A DNA stretch of 27,586 nucleotides from a virus. The translations under genes were made by a program, and so were the position numbers. Shown here one piece after another: positions 27,575-27,586 of this stretch (the first letter of the stretch is position 1; each line of letters begins with the position of its first letter). The stretch is from positions 1 through 27,586 of the IMG/VR virus record IMGVR_UViG_3300035199_000084, one strand, 5' to 3'. The notes beneath the pieces are model-generated. The model was not told the origin of the DNA and ran no database searches. It worked only from the letters and a program-made list of their open reading frames with translations.

Positions 27575-27586
27575 AAGTATTTAAGT

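Noticed and set aside
1-27586. tRNA genes, CRISPR arrays, insertion sequences, integrase or attachment sites
   Set aside because: I looked for cloverleaf-like ends, regularly spaced repeats, transposase motifs and recombinase motifs and saw none. Absence by eye is not proof.
1-27586. A T7-type podovirus genome layout
   Set aside because: The terminase, portal, coat, adaptor and nozzle are of P22/SU10 type and no T7-type tail tube or internal core gene is recognised. Only the promoter-like ten bases at 693-702 recall T7.
1-27586. Inverted match between the window edges (CTTAAATA at the left, its complement near the right end)
   Set aside because: Eight AT-rich bases are expected by chance, and the window borders are probably arbitrary.

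Overview
The window is a phage genome segment, or a phage-derived contig. It carries one long rightward block of late genes: DNA packaging, head, neck, ejection proteins, tail fibres and lysis. By eye it is AT-rich. The genes are tightly packed, with many TAATG and ATGA stop/start overlaps. The nearest recognisable architecture is a short-tailed (podovirus-like) phage with a P22/Sf6-type terminase and portal, a SU10/DUF5309-type HK97-fold capsid protein, an SU10/P22-type adaptor and nozzle, and T4-type lysozyme. The first gene resembles the DUF6456 family of alphaproteobacteria. Several small genes (CPxGY-motif protein, KVLQVV-type fibres, YARKR fibre partners, GTA-type holin) are of kinds I associate with marine alphaproteobacterial phages such as pelagiphages. 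The host assignment is inference. No integrase, replication gene or tRNA is visible, so the early region must lie outside the window.

Layout. 1-614: possible tail end of an upstream gene, then a DUF6456-like gene. 619-747: a promoter-like element directly followed by an intrinsic terminator, at the gateway to the late genes. 748-1617: two small genes and the small terminase. 1624-3038: an AT-rich interruption between the terminase subunits. It holds one leftward gene with a perfect Shine-Dalgarno, about 390 bases of noncoding DNA with a hairpin and a palindrome, an ArfA-like small basic protein and a small adenine methyltransferase. 3035-9605: large terminase, portal, two head-associated genes, scaffold and major capsid protein, closed by a strong terminator. 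9690-13072: decoration-like proteins, adaptor and nozzle. 13072-17885: small conserved genes, a GNAT-like gene and three probable ejection proteins. 17899-23306: a long repeat-containing fibre, two short structural proteins, and three tandem fibre/partner cassettes. 23306-27506: a lysis and host-interaction region dense in single-membrane-span microproteins, plus a metallophosphoesterase, a MazG-like fragment, T4-type lysozyme, GTA-type holin and an HExxH protein. It ends at a strong terminator (27540-27574).

How they fit together: terminase and portal package DNA into a scaffolded SU10-type head. Adaptor and nozzle close it, ejection proteins travel with the DNA, and a mosaic set of fibres with dedicated partners contacts the host. 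Holin, lysozyme and spanin-like proteins lyse the cell. The points most worth a second look are the triple fibre/partner array, the nearly identical protein repeats with scrambled synonymous codons, the promoter-terminator gateway, the islet that splits the terminase, and the overlapping chain of membrane microproteins.
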